Positions 32,961-45,940 of a stretch of 64,000 nt of DNA are shown piece by piece. How positions within the stretch are numbered: position 1 is the first letter of the stretch; the number at the start of each line of letters is the position of its first letter. Source of the DNA: Eulemur rufifrons (taxonomy: Eukaryota; Chordata; Mammalia; Primates; Lemuridae); NCBI RefSeq assembly GCF_041146395.1, contig NC_090989.1:247432843-247496842 (forward strand), given 5' to 3'. Under the pieces are notes generated by a model. The model was not told the DNA's origin. It searched no databases and saw only the letters and a program-made list of their open reading frames with translations. The position numbers and the translations under genes were made by a program.

Positions 32961-33499
32961 CTTTGATGAGTACCAGACCACAAATATTTGGTGTTACTAA
33001 TTAAGAACATACCCATGGGTTTGAAAACATGCATAATTCTGGCAACTTCTTAGAAGCTGAAATGCTAAACAGAACATGTACCTGAACAGGCTACTACTGT
33101 ATTAATAATTATGCAGAGAATTATATATAAACAATGTAAAGACTTCCCCTATAAAAAAACAAACAAAACAGAAAAACCTCTGGTTTTATCTAACACTGAA
33201 CAGATGTCTGATTAAAGGCCAAAATCTTATACTCGTTATAACCCTAAATCATTTAAAAATACATAAAGCATCCATAAAATATTTAATTTTATACTTATAA
33301 TACTTATACTTATACTTATAATACTTATACTTATAATATTTAATTTTAAAGAGGCTGTAAAATGTATTCCTAGGTAACTAAATAATTATTGTACTCTAAT
33401 TCAAGATCAGTGAAATGGCAAAGCATGTGGTTTATAACTGTTGATTTTAAATCACTCTTTCCTACCATCATTACTTATTACATGAGCCTCGGTGACATA
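32961..33499. other. Unassigned AT-rich sequence with an ACTTAT array
   Basis: No gene or interspersed repeat was recognised, apart from the small array listed separately. Confidence 0.45.
33279..33348. repeat. ACTTAT-based minisatellite with duplicated flanks
   Basis: Units of 'acttat' and 'acttataat' repeat between about 33290 and 33337. The flanking 13-mer 'atatttaatttta' occurs on both sides (about 33279 and 33336), so the array and its flank were probably duplicated together. Confidence 0.8.
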
Positions 33500-33655
33500 T
33501 GGTGAGCAGTCATTTTATCATCCCCTTTCACAGACTAGTAAACCAAGCCCCAGAGACTTCATGTAAATTGCCAAAGTGACAGATCCAGTGATTGGAGACC
33601 CAGGAATGATGACTCTGAACCTGGGATGCTAACCACTTAAACATTCTGCCTTACT
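33500..33655 (-). mobile_element. MIR SINE, antisense
   Basis: 'tttatcatcccctttcac', 'agactagtaaaccaagcccc', 'agtgacagatccagtgat' and 'ctctgaacctgggatgctaa' followed by 'ccacttaaacattctgcc' are in reverse-complement MIR order. Confidence 0.75.
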
Positions 33656-33714
33656 TTTGTCAGTTTCTGTCAGATAGATGAAATTAATATATTTTTGGAG
33701 TGAGAAAGAATCTT

Positions 33715-33830
33715 GTGGTCATTTTGCTTAGCCACCTTACTTTACAGATGAATGAAAGCTGAGTAAATAGTTCACTTCAAGCTCTTATCCTAGTTAGTAA
33801 TAGAATTAAAATAGAACCACTCCAGAATTT
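33715..33830 (-). mobile_element. Possible second MIR-type fragment, antisense
   Basis: 'accttactttacagatgaat' followed by 'gaaagctgagtaa' resembles the antisense MIR core ('ttttacagatgaggaaactg'). The remainder is weak. Confidence 0.4.
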
Positions 33831-34575
33831 TTTTTTTCTAAATGAAGTTTCTTTATATAAAGATCACCTTAAATTAAGAAAACATAGCATAAGAAAGTAT
33901 CGCTTAATATTAAAAAAAATGGTCTAATGATGTATAATAAAGGATATTTTTCCACATAAAAGACCATACAGGAATGATAGAGTAATGAAGGAGAGGTTAA
34001 CTGTTACCTCTTTCAATGCTGATTGACAAATGAATCCCCTATGAGAAGCAATTGGCTGACCAAATACACCAAGTGACTACATTCAGGATTCTCAGTTCTT
34101 TATGCAACAGGCCATTCTGTTTAGGGAGAAATTCTAATTTTCAAGGTTTTTTATACACTTACAAATTTTACCTTCTCAAAATGAGACACACCTAGTCCTT
34201 TCAAACCTTCAATGACTGCTCTGGGCAGTTACCCTTACATTTATCAGTGTTCTTCTTCAACTGTGGACTGAGCTCACAGTTGAAGGAATACTCTTCTATT
34301 TAGAGTGCTGGCCTATTTTACAGCTCCTTCTCTGTTCAATGTGCCTATGCTAATATCATTCATGTTCTAATTGCCTGCTGGCCATCACATTGGTGATACT
34401 TTCTAAATTTGGATTTATAACTCTTTGCATAAAACAAAATGTCTCTGCTATATTCACAATTTTTCTAGCTCTTAAATATTATTATGGATTTTAAAAAAAT
34501 TCTGTTCTGATGCTCACTAAAGTTGGGAAAAACTACTCTGGATGGTTTTAAAATGGAGAAAATAATCTCTGAAAT
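33831..34575. other. Unassigned AT-rich noncoding sequence
   Basis: No gene or repeat was recognised between the MIR fragments and the Alu target site. Confidence 0.45.
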
Positions 34576-34590
34576 CCCATTAAAGATTTT
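34576..34590. repeat. Left target-site duplication of Alu
   Basis: 'cccattaaagatttt', matching the right copy at 34921-34935 at 13 of 15 positions. Confidence 0.8.
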
Positions 34591-34920
<330 letters not shown>

Positions 34921-34935
34921 CCCATCAAAGGTTTT
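34921..34935. repeat. Right target-site duplication of Alu
   Basis: 'cccatcaaaggtttt', partner of 34576-34590, with two mismatches accumulated since insertion. Confidence 0.8.
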
Positions 34936-35192
34936 GAGGAAATGAAAATTTTTTTCCTTAGAGATTAGCATAAAAAAATGAGTAGGTAATTCAGTACATG
35001 TAGAAGGATTGGGCAAGGCTAAAACTACTTTTGTTACTTTAAATACAGACTTGACTTTGTAGGCAAAGGAAAAGGAACCCATGTTCTGGGAGAAGGGGCT
35101 GAAAATGGAAATGAAAATGATCTTAAATGTTAGAATAAGAATCTATAAAGATATGGGTCCTACCCTTTCATTCTGCTGATGTGACGTGCTTT

Positions 35193-35216
35193 AAACTTTC
35201 ATTAAAATGAAAGTTT
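35193..35216. repeat. Perfect hairpin, 11-bp stem with 2-nt loop
   Basis: AAACTTTCATT at 35193-35203 and AATGAAAGTTT at 35206-35216 are exact reverse complements separated by AA. Confidence 0.9.
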
Positions 35217-35958
35217 GCAGTGTAGAAAAATTTGCATATGGATTTGATGTTTTAAAAAATGACATGAAAATGAAATATTAATTTCCAAAATAACCTCTAA
35301 TAGTTTCATAAATTAATAATGTATGTTTAACTTTTAGCTGATAAAAAATATCTCCTCCTAACTATAGGCGATCAAGGTACATCTGACAATAGCCAGTGTT
35401 CATTGGTTTCACAATCAGAGATAGATTGTAGAATTTCACACAATTCAAGCAGAAAAAAGGGCTAATTTACCAGGATTGCTTAAACTGACTAAAGGAACTA
35501 TGAAAGAGTATTCTCAGAAATATTCAAAGAAGCAATTACATTTCACAGTGTCTCCAAATCATTTCAAATTTATCATATTTTAAGTGCTATTAAATGTTCT
35601 TTTTGATTGGAAGAGTCCTGAAAATGATAGACAGTTTTGTGCTGTGCAAATTCGCAGTTTCCCCTAATTCTCTTCACAAAACTGTCATTTTTTTCTCTAT
35701 TATCTCACCCAAGTTAACATAATGGAAACTCTAGTAAAATGTGAGCCATATGCCTCATGGTGTAGTTCGTAATTTAAATTTTATCAATGATATCTTTATT
35801 TTTTAAAATGTGACAAATTTCATATATTTTATATCTGTTTAGTTTCCCTCCATTACTCCTAAAAATATATTTCTTTCTTTTTTCATTTAAATCTATATTT
35901 CTATGCATGGAGAATATCAATTTCCTTTGAACTCCAAAACACCATTCTAGAATGACAT

Positions 35959-35996
35959 GTGTGTGTGTTTGTGTGTATATGTGTGTATTCACCATT
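35959..35996. repeat. (TG)n microsatellite, interrupted
   Basis: 'tgtgtgtgtttgtgtgtat' followed by 'atgtgtgtatt'. Confidence 0.8.
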
Positions 35997-38604
35997 TGCA
36001 CCTTGGTAGACCTTTGATATACAAGTCCCCCCTTCCTTGCTATTATTGTTTGTCTGAGACAAGTGAAGTGGGCTAGAAGTAGACATATTCCCTTTCTATA
36101 AAACTCATTTTTTTCAGAAGAAAATTTTGTGTGACTGCTTCGTTTCTTGGTCGTCATGAGGACAAAAATGATGTAGTTCCATATGTCTCCTTTTACTTGA
36201 ATTAAATGAGACATTTCTTAACAGTTACTAGCCAAGCCTTATCTTCCTGGGAACCTCTAGTTTCCTAACTTCGTTCTCTGTAATTTTAGGTGGTAAAAAG
36301 AAAGGAGTCATTGCAAATTTCTCAATCTATTCTCTAACAACTGGAAAAAATACGAAAAAACAAAAACAAAACAATGTGTTGTGATGCTTGGTAAATGACC
36401 TCTGGTAGAGAAAGAGAAGGTAAAAAAAACTAACAAGACCTTCCAAGGGAAAGAAAGTTACCCACATCACACATATACACACAAGCCATTTACAGCTACT
36501 AGGACTAATGGGCGGAAAAAAGCCCATAACTAATTCAATTTCCATTTTAAATTTACAGTAATATATCTCCTATATCACTACCCACATCATAAGTATTAAT
36601 ATTAATAAATAAACATCTTTGGCCATCACACATTCAAATGTATAATATTTGAACATGCTGAAATGGTGTTTTAAAGTACAAAAATGATTTTAAGCAAACA
36701 CACATTGTATACAAGCTGTCTGAAACATATCATCACATGTGTGATAGTTTTACAGAGAAAAATTTATAAGCCCAACAATGGATTGCCAATATGTCAATAA
36801 CTTCCCCTAATCACTTTGAGGTACACAAATTAGAGGCATCACTTAATTAAGTATATGAATAAATAAAAGAAAATCACTTGCCTTTTTGGTATAAGAAAAA
36901 TGAGTTTTAAGACACAGAATGGTATTTCATTTAATCCTGAAAATATGATTAAAATGCATTCAGCATTTACCTCATGTGATTAAAAATCCACTGGACACTT
37001 TAGAAGCCCCAGCAGCTCATGATGCAGCTTTCCAGTGGCACTCTTCAATTCCTATAAATAACAGGAAGGTGAAAGAGAATATTCAGAGCAACATATGTCT
37101 TTGTAAAATGACGGTGATTAGCTATGTAATTTTTATTATCATTCCACATTACCATTTAAAAAGTATCTCCTTATATATTGCTGTTACAATAGCTTTTGTT
37201 AAATGTGCAATATAGAAATCAAAATTTTGTCTGGGAATTTCAAGGCGCTATAATAAACTACAAATTATCAAGTATTACAAAAAATCAAACCACTCAATTG
37301 CATGTCATTTTATTGAGAAAGGTTGTTGTACTATGAAAACAAAAGACTTTGTAATTGAAATGTTTTCTTACTATATACACATTACCACATAATCATTCTT
37401 CTAGTCACCACAATGAGTTATAAGAAGTAGAGGGTTTGGCTCCTTGTTTAGTTTTTACCTTTGACAACTTTAACTAGATTTTAGCAAATATTCTTATGTT
37501 ATGTCCCATAATTTTCCTGAAGAACATTCCTCAAATGTGGCATTTTATGGGAAAAATATGGGAAATAAATTAAGTATACTTGTTGAAATAATAAAATAAT
37601 TGTAGAGTATATACATTATAATAACTCAAACTTTTACAGTCTGTTTCAATTATCTGTAGAAGAAACTTTTAAAAAATCATTATTTTCTCCTTGCTAAAAG
37701 AGAAATAAAATAAGCAAGATATATGGTATTCTGCTGCTTCACACTGTCACTTCAGTATGTTCCCTATACACAGAAACATAATATTTATGTAGAATGGGAA
37801 CTGTATAACATTCTCCCCCTACATCCCCACCATCCCAAGTCCAATACATGTGCTTTTAAATTCAGGCCCAAATCTAAGTGAATCAGCACCATGGACATCT
37901 TCCCAGTCTCTACCTTGCCCTCTTTTCTGTAAATCTCTAACCCATTAGGTGACAAAGAAGGTCAAGGTAGGAAAAAAAGAGATGATGCAGAAACAGTGCT
38001 CCTAACTGAGGAGTATAACTTTGTCAAGGCACATGTAGCAGGTTAGAACAGAAATAAATAAGCATCTTCTTATCCCATCATGAGAGATCATATGAGGCCA
38101 TGCTTTAAGTCCTAAATTCATACAAATCATATTACCAATCCAATGTTTCGAGAAGCTACTATCAGGAACTAAACATATACATTCCTTACTATATGCTTTG
38201 TCTCTTTTACCTGTTTTGGGGTATTATAACTCACTTTGAAGAATGCTTTCCAGCCAAATAAATTGTGTACAGTAAATAACAAGTCCCATTAGATTCTAGA
38301 AATATATCACAGTTACATTTACATTAGGAGGAAACAGACTTTGAAAGAAAATTTTGACACTTTTAGCAAGAAAGGAGAACATTTTAAATTCAGAACAGTG
38401 GGGCACTAGGCAAAAAAATACTGAAATTCCAGAAATGGCTGCTGCATAGCATTTCATAAATTTCTGGATATATTGCAGAACTATACTCCTTTCCTAACAA
38501 TGCATCAACTGCTGCAATGCCTGGTTGTAGCCTAACTCCATACAGTATTTACATTTTTCTGCCTTGTTCTCATTTTATGATTTGTAAATCTACAGCAAAC
38601 AACC

Positions 38605-38720
38605 CTAAACCTTTATTGAAAGCTCAATGTGACAAGTACTGAGATAGGTGCTTTCACATGTGTATCTCATTTAGTCATACTTTGTAGCCATTGGCTTCTA
38701 AATTATATATCTCAACGTAA
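38605..38720 (-). mobile_element. MIR-type fragment, antisense
   Basis: 'acctttattgaaagctc', 'acaagtactgagataggtgc' and 'tgtatctcatttagtcat' follow the antisense MIR tail order. Confidence 0.5.
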
Positions 38721-39989
38721 AAATTCTAAATTGGAAGTTGCATGTTGCATAAAATAAAATGCTGTTTCCAACTAACTGTAAGTCTTAAGTTCTAAAATGC
38801 TTTTTAATGTCTAAAGTATTTATTGAATAGTTAAAAATGTATATGGAATGTGAAAATTATTATACAAAACCCATTATCTAGTTGCCTGAAACTGTCCACA
38901 TGCTTAGCATGATCAATAAGATCTAAAGCAGGCAGTGTATGTAATAAAAAACCGAGAGTTAATTTCACAGTCATGATCATGACGTAGTGGTGAAGAGAGA
39001 AAATAATGTTAGAAGAGGTCAGTGAACGTGCTGTAACAGTAACTTTAGAGGGATTAATATTTTAAAACTATAATCAGGCCTGAATTAGTCCGCCTTCAAA
39101 CAAAAGTGATTTTAACTTCAAGGCTAGCAATATGTAAATGCAATTTATAAAAAAAAATAACTTGTTTTGTTGGCTTCTTCAGACAATGAGTATAATAATC
39201 TCTAAGAATAAGGAATACTTTAAATTGATTCAAACTGGAGTAAGCATATCATTTAGGTTTATGGTGATATGCTAGTAAGTATTTGAAACAAAAGAAAAAA
39301 TAATCTTTCTGGACTTCCAGTGCTATGTGAAGTTTTAGAAGGAAAAACACACAATGAATGTTCCTAGGTTTAAGTAGCCTATAGTTATGATTTTTTTTCT
39401 CTACCTTTACAGATGTTTCAGAGGAAAAGTCTGAAAACCCCTGCTTTAAATAAACAGGTAGATATTTTTACCATTGCCCTCTGTCTTATTCAACATTTTC
39501 TAGTGATTCCCATATTTTATTTTAAGGTGGAGGAAAAGGGAGAATTTTTCAGAGGAAATATATAGTGTATGACATTGTCTCTCAAAAGGAAGTAATTCCT
39601 TTATTGACATTTTTTATTCATTATTGACATTTTTATTATTAATATTTAGTATTATATATAGTAATTGGGCATTAGCACAGAGAAAATGATGTTGGAGAGC
39701 TTATCATGGTGAAAAGTTCTGGATGATAAATTTTTTGAATAATCCCATAAGGCTAATAACACAGCATTACCTAAGGAAAGTGATCTGCAGCCTCTCACTT
39801 AGAACTTCGCTAACATTTTGGAGAGTTTAGAATTTGGCCTAGAGAAATGGTTTACACTGCATTGGGAGAGAGGGTCTCTCTTACCCTGAGAAGACCAAAT
39901 GTTTTGAATTGTTATATGTTATCTGAATCGTCTCTCTATGTTTTTTTCTTTTTTCTTTCAGTCACAGAATAGAAGGGAGACTAGAAATA
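38721..39989. other. Unassigned AT-rich noncoding sequence
   Basis: No gene or repeat family was recognised. A local repeat 'ttattgacattttttatt' then 'attattgacatttttatt' lies near 39601-39640. Confidence 0.45.
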
Positions 39990-40165
39990 ACATATCTACT
40001 ATATGCCGAGATATGACACTTAGTGCTCTAAAATTATTTAATTTATTCATCATAAAATAAATCATGCAAGATAGATAGCATTGCCTCACTTTACAAATAC
40101 AGAACTGAGGATTAGAAAGTGAGGCAATAATTTTTTTCAAGATCATAGATCTTTTCATTATTTAA
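39990..40165 (-). mobile_element. MIR SINE fragment, antisense
   Basis: 'atctactatatgccgag', 'gcctcactttacaaatac', 'agaactgaggattagaaag' and 'caagatcatagat' follow reverse-complement MIR order. Confidence 0.65.
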
Positions 40166-40980
<815 letters not shown>

Positions 40981-41100
40981 CATTCTTAATTCTAATATAA
41001 CAAAATATTAATAGCTATATAATTCTTAATCTAATATCACAAAATAGCTATGCTAAAATTAAGAATTAAACCATATAATTTAAAATTTTAATATAGCAAA
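40981..41100. repeat. Diverged direct and inverted duplication in AT-rich DNA
   Basis: 'attcttaattctaatataac' at 40982 recurs as 'attcttaatctaatatcac' at about 41022, each followed by a similar 'tagctat' block. An inverted 'aaaattaagaatt' follows at about 41055-41067. It directly follows the Alu head. Confidence 0.65.
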
Positions 41101-41805
41101 TTATACTATTTACCAGAACAATAGAGAAAAGATAGGAACATAGGAAAAATATGTTCACTGAGTAACGTGACTGTTATTCACTAGAATTTTTTAATACTAA
41201 AAGCAAACATTTTTCTAAGTTAAAAAAAAAAAAGCATAATGACAGTACTACTTGATTGAATCTCTCTATCGATTCCACTGAAAAACATTGCCGTAAACCA
41301 TACCAAAAGAGAATCTTGCATTTTCTCTACATTAAATACTATTTTAGTATGGAACGTATATCACCTGTTCTTCAATAGAGAAATACAGTAGTAGAAAAGG
41401 CATATTTGATTCTTTGTTATTTTCAGTTGCCTGATTTTAAACTGCTTTGTTTGGTGGTTCCCAACAGAATGACGAAGTCTTCACTCTGGATTGCTTTGGT
41501 GGCTTACATTTCCCTTTGTTCTTGACTTTCTTAAGAGATATACATGGTAGAATATCGGCATTTTATTTGCTTTAATCTTTTCAAAACCCAAGAGTGAAAG
41601 CAATACACTGTTATCTTTCTATTAGTTCAATCAAGCTAAAACTTTTCATTGTGTTTAAACTTTTAAAAAGTTGAAATTCTACTATAAATTTTTGCAAGTG
41701 GGTCACATTTTTGTTTGGTCTTAAAACATATCTATATAAAAACTATCTCTTTAAATTACACACAACACAATTTTTTTGTGCCTTGAATATGTTAAAATGA
41801 TTATA
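41101..41805. other. Unassigned AT-rich noncoding sequence
   Basis: No gene or repeat was recognised. Confidence 0.45.
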
Positions 41806-41809
41806 GTCA

Positions 41810-42015
41810 CTGCTTTCCTTATACCAGGCACTAAGTACTTTATATCTATTAATATTTTCTCACTTATTCTCACACCAATCTAAAGATACTATTTTATCCC
41901 AACTGAAGAATGGAAAATTGAGGCACAGAGGGATTAATTAATCAATCAAGTAACAGAGCTAGGATTTATTAATAAACTAAGGTGGCTTGACTCTAGAGCT
42001 TGAGCTATTAACAAT
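41810..42015 (-). mobile_element. MIR SINE, antisense
   Basis: 'ccttataccaggcactaagt', 'attttctcacttattctcac', 'tggaaaattgaggcacagag', 'gtaacagagctaggattt' and 'cttgactctagagcttgag' give a nearly complete reverse-complement MIR. Confidence 0.85.
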
Positions 42016-42715
42016 TGTTATACTATTTCTAATTAAAAGATATCAATAATGTCATTCTGGTACAATTGTACAAAAATGTTTGTTTATCCATCTTAACAAC
42101 ATTTAATCATAAAATTCAAACCACAGAAATACATACAGTGTGGCAGAAACTGTTTAGTGACGAAACAGAGCTGAGTCTCTCTGAAGATATTTCTGCTTAG
42201 CTTACCACATATTCACCATATCTGGTAGAGTACCAAACACACAGTAAACCAGTGTCCAAGAAATGTTTGTTGTATGAGTGAATTTATAAAGAAAGAAAGA
42301 AACTTACTGCATTGGCATTTCTGCAAATCTCGGCTGAAAGTGCAAGTTTCAAACACATCAATTAAGTAGACTAATCTACATTCGGCACAGATTTTTATTA
42401 AATTCATTCCCTCACCTTCAACTATACTGTCCAACACTCTCACATAGTCCCTTGAGCCTCGCTACCTGTGTTCCATTTACAACTGCCTATATTCATATTC
42501 ATTAAAGTCTTGTTTTATGCTACAGTCATTTAATAAACTGCCCTAATGAAAAAAAATCTGCTGTTAGTTCCATTTAATATAGGTACATTTTAACAGAGGC
42601 TTTTGAGAGAAAATATAATAATTCAGGCCAGTAATTCTAACGGTGGTAACATCAGACAGTCATAATATAAACCAGAAATCCAAACTCTGAAGCCAATACC
42701 CGGGTTGTCTTAAGT
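42016..42715. other. Noncoding sequence with an L2/MIR-tail trace
   Basis: 'agtaccaaacacacagtaaa' followed by 'aagaaatgtttgttgtatg' at about 42228-42278 resembles an L2/MIR 3' tail in sense orientation. The rest is unassigned. No gene. Confidence 0.4.
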
Positions 42716-42719
42716 TCTT

Positions 42720-43430
42720 GTTCCTCCTCTTCTCTCACCTCCCCAGACACATCCTAAATCAATCTACATGTTATCCTCTTCACTGCCACCCACCTGTCCA
42801 AGCTGTTACCTTTCTCCTGTATAACTCCCATGGTCTCCTAACCAGTGCTCTTGTGCTCTTGCCCTTCCAATCTGTTCTCTACTTTCTAGCTAAAGTTATC
42901 TTAAATATCAATTGGATCACGTCTCTCCATAAATGAACTTTGGAGATTTTTAAAAACTTTTCTTTCTTTTTTAATCCTTAACCTACAGGGCCCTGCTTGA
43001 TCTGTTTACAGTAGACCTCTGGGGCCCCTCCTCCTGGCCTGCTTGCTCTCTCTCACCAGGCTCCATTTGGGCTGAAAGTTCCATTCTATTTCAAGGCCCT
43101 TACATGGGCTGTCATCTCTTTTAGAGCAATCCTCTCACCACTCCTTGCCTTCTATCCTTAGGTTTTCACTTAAATGCTACTTGGAAATGTACACCTCATT
43201 CTAAAAGGGAGTCAAATACTCAACAAATATGAATTATTAACTATTCAATGAAATCATATTTATCTGAGTAATTATTTGATTATATTTTGTCTTCCTCATA
43301 AACATGAAAACTCAAGGTGAGCAAGAACCATGGCTGTAATGTTACCACCACAAACTTGGTTCCTCAACAGTGCTTTGCTTAGGAAAAGTGGAATAAATGT
43401 TTATTTAATGAATCAGTTGAGCAAATGCAT
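42720..43430 (+). mobile_element. L2 LINE 3' region, sense
   Basis: 'ccaatctgttctctacttt', 'ttggatcacgtctctccat', 'ctacagggccctgcttgat', 'tcctcctggcctgcttgc', 'gccttctatccttaggtttt' and 'cacttaaatgctacttgg' occur in L2 order, with a decayed tail to 'taaatgtttatttaatgaat' at about 43400. A 72-codon frame at 42718-42936 is part of this remnant and has no intact domain. Confidence 0.85.
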
Positions 43431-44029
43431 GAATCTATTAGTATATAAAAGAAATAATTTTTAAAAAGAGAAAATAATCGAGCATTTGGGGGCAGGTAGG
43501 TCATTGATATCAATAAAATCATAAAATATGTGGCAGTTTGCTTCACTTGCTTGGAAGATTCACTGTATCTAAAGAAAATCTTGATATTGTATCCATTCAA
43601 GCACTCTCTCAATTCAAAGATATTTAAGAAATGAATGCAAAACACCTAAATAAATTCTTGGCAGATCATCTTATCTCTTTTCATTACTGGCAAGTTTGGT
43701 CACTAGTGAGCATAAAAACTTTGATGACTTCCAGAAAAAAATCCTAATATAATATTTCTGAGTTTTAAAAAAATCACTTCACCATTATCAAAGCTACAAC
43801 ACAGTACCTTAGGGCTAGACTTTACTCCAAGAAAGTCTCAAAACCCAGATCCCCACATAAATTATCTTCTAACTTTGGTTCTGTTTCCTTGAATTGTTGT
43901 TTTAAAGATGTCACCTTCTAATGTATAATCAATGAGAATGTCTTGCTGATGCTTTTCAGAAAACTATTGTTATACTAATATACTCAAAAAAAAAAAGCAT
44001 AAGACTCTGGATACCTAAGGTTCATAATA
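43431..44029. other. Unassigned AT-rich noncoding sequence
   Basis: No gene or repeat was recognised. An A-tract at about 43986-43996 precedes the L1 fragments. Confidence 0.45.
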
Positions 44030-44185
44030 TTTTTTAAAAAATCCATTTTATTGGAGTCTGACACAAAAAGCTGAACATATTTAATGTATACAACTTGATG
44101 AGTTGGAGATAAATATATATACATATACACACACATATATATATATGTATGTGTATGTAAAACCATCACCATACACACACAAATA
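44030..44185 (-). mobile_element. L1M 3' UTR fragment, antisense, with embedded TA/CA repeat
   Basis: 'atccattttattggagtctg', 'aaaaagctgaacatatttaa', 'tgtatacaacttgatgagtt' and 'aaaccatcaccat' match antisense L1M 3' UTR. A 'acacacatatatatat' low-complexity stretch at about 44118-44158 has expanded within it. Confidence 0.75.
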
Positions 44186-44335
44186 ATAATTATAAATAAA
44201 GAGCATCCATAACCCTTAAAACCTCTATTTAAATACAGATTTGGGGATAAGAGTATAAAAGAAAAGTGTGCATACTAAAGACTATTGAGCTGCTTTGTTT
44301 TGCTTTCTTGGGAATATCTGTTTGATCGTTTATTT
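44186..44335. other. Short unassigned interval between two L1 fragments
   Basis: No recognised element. It separates the L1M fragment from the younger antisense L1. Confidence 0.4.
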
Positions 44336-45940
44336 ATTTTTTAAATTATTTATTTCAATTAGCAAAAATTGTATATATTTGCTGTGTGTAAGATGTTCTT
44401 TTGAAATTTACATTATACATTGTGGAAATGGCGAAATTGAACTAATTAGCATATGCATATCCTCACATGCTTATCTTTTTTTGTGGTAAAAACATTTAAA
44501 ATCTACTCTTAGCAATTTTCAAGAGCACAATACTGTACACTGTTATTAATTATAGTCACACTGTTGTATGCTAGATCTCTGGAACTTATTTATCTTATCT
44601 AACTGATATCTTGTATCCTTTGACCAACATCTCTCCAACCCTACACCCTATCCCTACCCCTGGTAACCAACATTCTACTCTCTACTTCTATGAGTTTACC
44701 TTTTTCTAGATTTCACATACAAGTCAGATCACGCAGTATTTGTCTTTCTGTGCCTGGTTTATTTGACTTAACACAATTTCCCTCAGGTTCACCCATGTTG
44801 TTGGAAATGACAGTATTTTCTATGGCTGAATGGTATTCCATTGTGGATATATAGCACATTTTCTCTATCCATTTATCTGTTGTTGGACACCTAGGTTGAT
44901 TCCAAAGCTTGGCTATTGTGAATAATGCTGCAATGGACGTGGGAGTACAAATATTGCTTCAACATAGTGATTTCATTTCCTTTGGATGTATACCCAGTAG
45001 TGGGACTTCTGCATCATATGCTAATTCTATTTTTAATTTTTTGAGGAGATTCTGTACTGTTTCCAACATTGTGCAAGGGTTCCCTTTTCTCCACATCCCC
45101 TCCAACACCTATCTTTCATCTTTGTGAGGTAATATCTCATTGTGGTTTTAATTTGCATTTGTCTGATAATTAGTGATGTGCATTTATTCATATATCTGTT
45201 GGCTATTTGTATGTCTTGTTTTGAGAAATAACTGCTCAGATTCTTTGTCCATTTTTAAATCAGGTTGTTTTCTCGCTTTTGAGTTCTGTGAGTTCCTTTT
45301 ATATCTTGATTATTAAACCTTTATCAGATATGTGGCTGGAAAATATTTTTTTCCCATTCCATAGGTTGTCTCTTCATGTTATTGATTATTTCCTTGGTTG
45401 TGAAGAAGCTTTTTGTGTACTACCATTTGTCTATTTTCCCTTTCGTTGCCTGTGCTTTGAGGTCATATCTAAAAAATCATTGCTCAGACCATTGTCATGG
45501 AGATTTTCCCCTATGTTTTCTTCTAGTACTTTAGTAGTTTCAGGTCTTGCATGTAAATCTTAATCCATTTTGGGTTAATTTTTGTATATGGAGTAAGATA
45601 AGGACTCATTCTATTCTTCTGCATGTGGATATCCCTTCGTCTCAACACCATTTATTGAGAGACTGTTCTTTTGCCATTGTGTGTTCTTGGCACCTTTGTA
45701 GAAAATCAAGTGGCTGTAAATGCATGGGTTTATTTCTGGGCTCTCTATTGTGTTCTTTTGGTCTATGTGTTTGTTTTTATGCCAGTACCATATTGTTCTG
45801 ATTACTATCACTTTGTAATATATTAATATTTTGAAGTCAAATAGTGTGATGCATTCAGCTTTGTACTTTTTGCTCAAGATTGCTTTGGCTATTCAGTATC
45901 CTTCATGGTTCCATATGAACTTTAGGTTTTAGTCCTTTAA
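44336..45940 (-). mobile_element. 5'-truncated L1, antisense
   Basis: Antisense L1 from the 3' UTR into ORF2. Landmarks in order: 'aaattgtatatatttgctg', 'taaaatctactcttagcaat', 'tgaccaacatctctccaacc', 'ctatgagtttacctttttc', 'cccatgttgttggaaatgac', 'ggatgtatacccagtagtgg', 'tctgcatgtggatatccct', 'cattgtgtgttcttggcacc' and 'atgccagtaccatattgttc'. It stops near 'tccatatgaactttaggttt', where ORF2 should continue, so it is 5'-truncated. Open frames on either strand here are L1 shadows. Confidence 0.92.

Larger units (their letters stand above)
34936..38600. other. Unassigned AT-rich noncoding sequence
   Basis: About 3.7 kb without a gene or a recognisable interspersed repeat. Contains a perfect 11-bp-stem hairpin at 35193-35216 and a (TG)n stretch at about 35959-35996. 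A 146-codon minus-strand frame at 35774-36214 translates the TG stretch as His/Thr repeats and shows no domain. 'ttcaaat' and 'atttgaa' face each other near 36633-36653. Confidence 0.45.

Noticed and set aside
33279..33348. CRISPR-like array
   Set aside because: The regular repeats are a hexamer minisatellite without spacers, in a primate nuclear genome.
35774..36214. 146-codon minus-strand frame
   Set aside because: The middle is the translation of a TG microsatellite (His/Thr run), and the rest has no domain and AT-driven composition.
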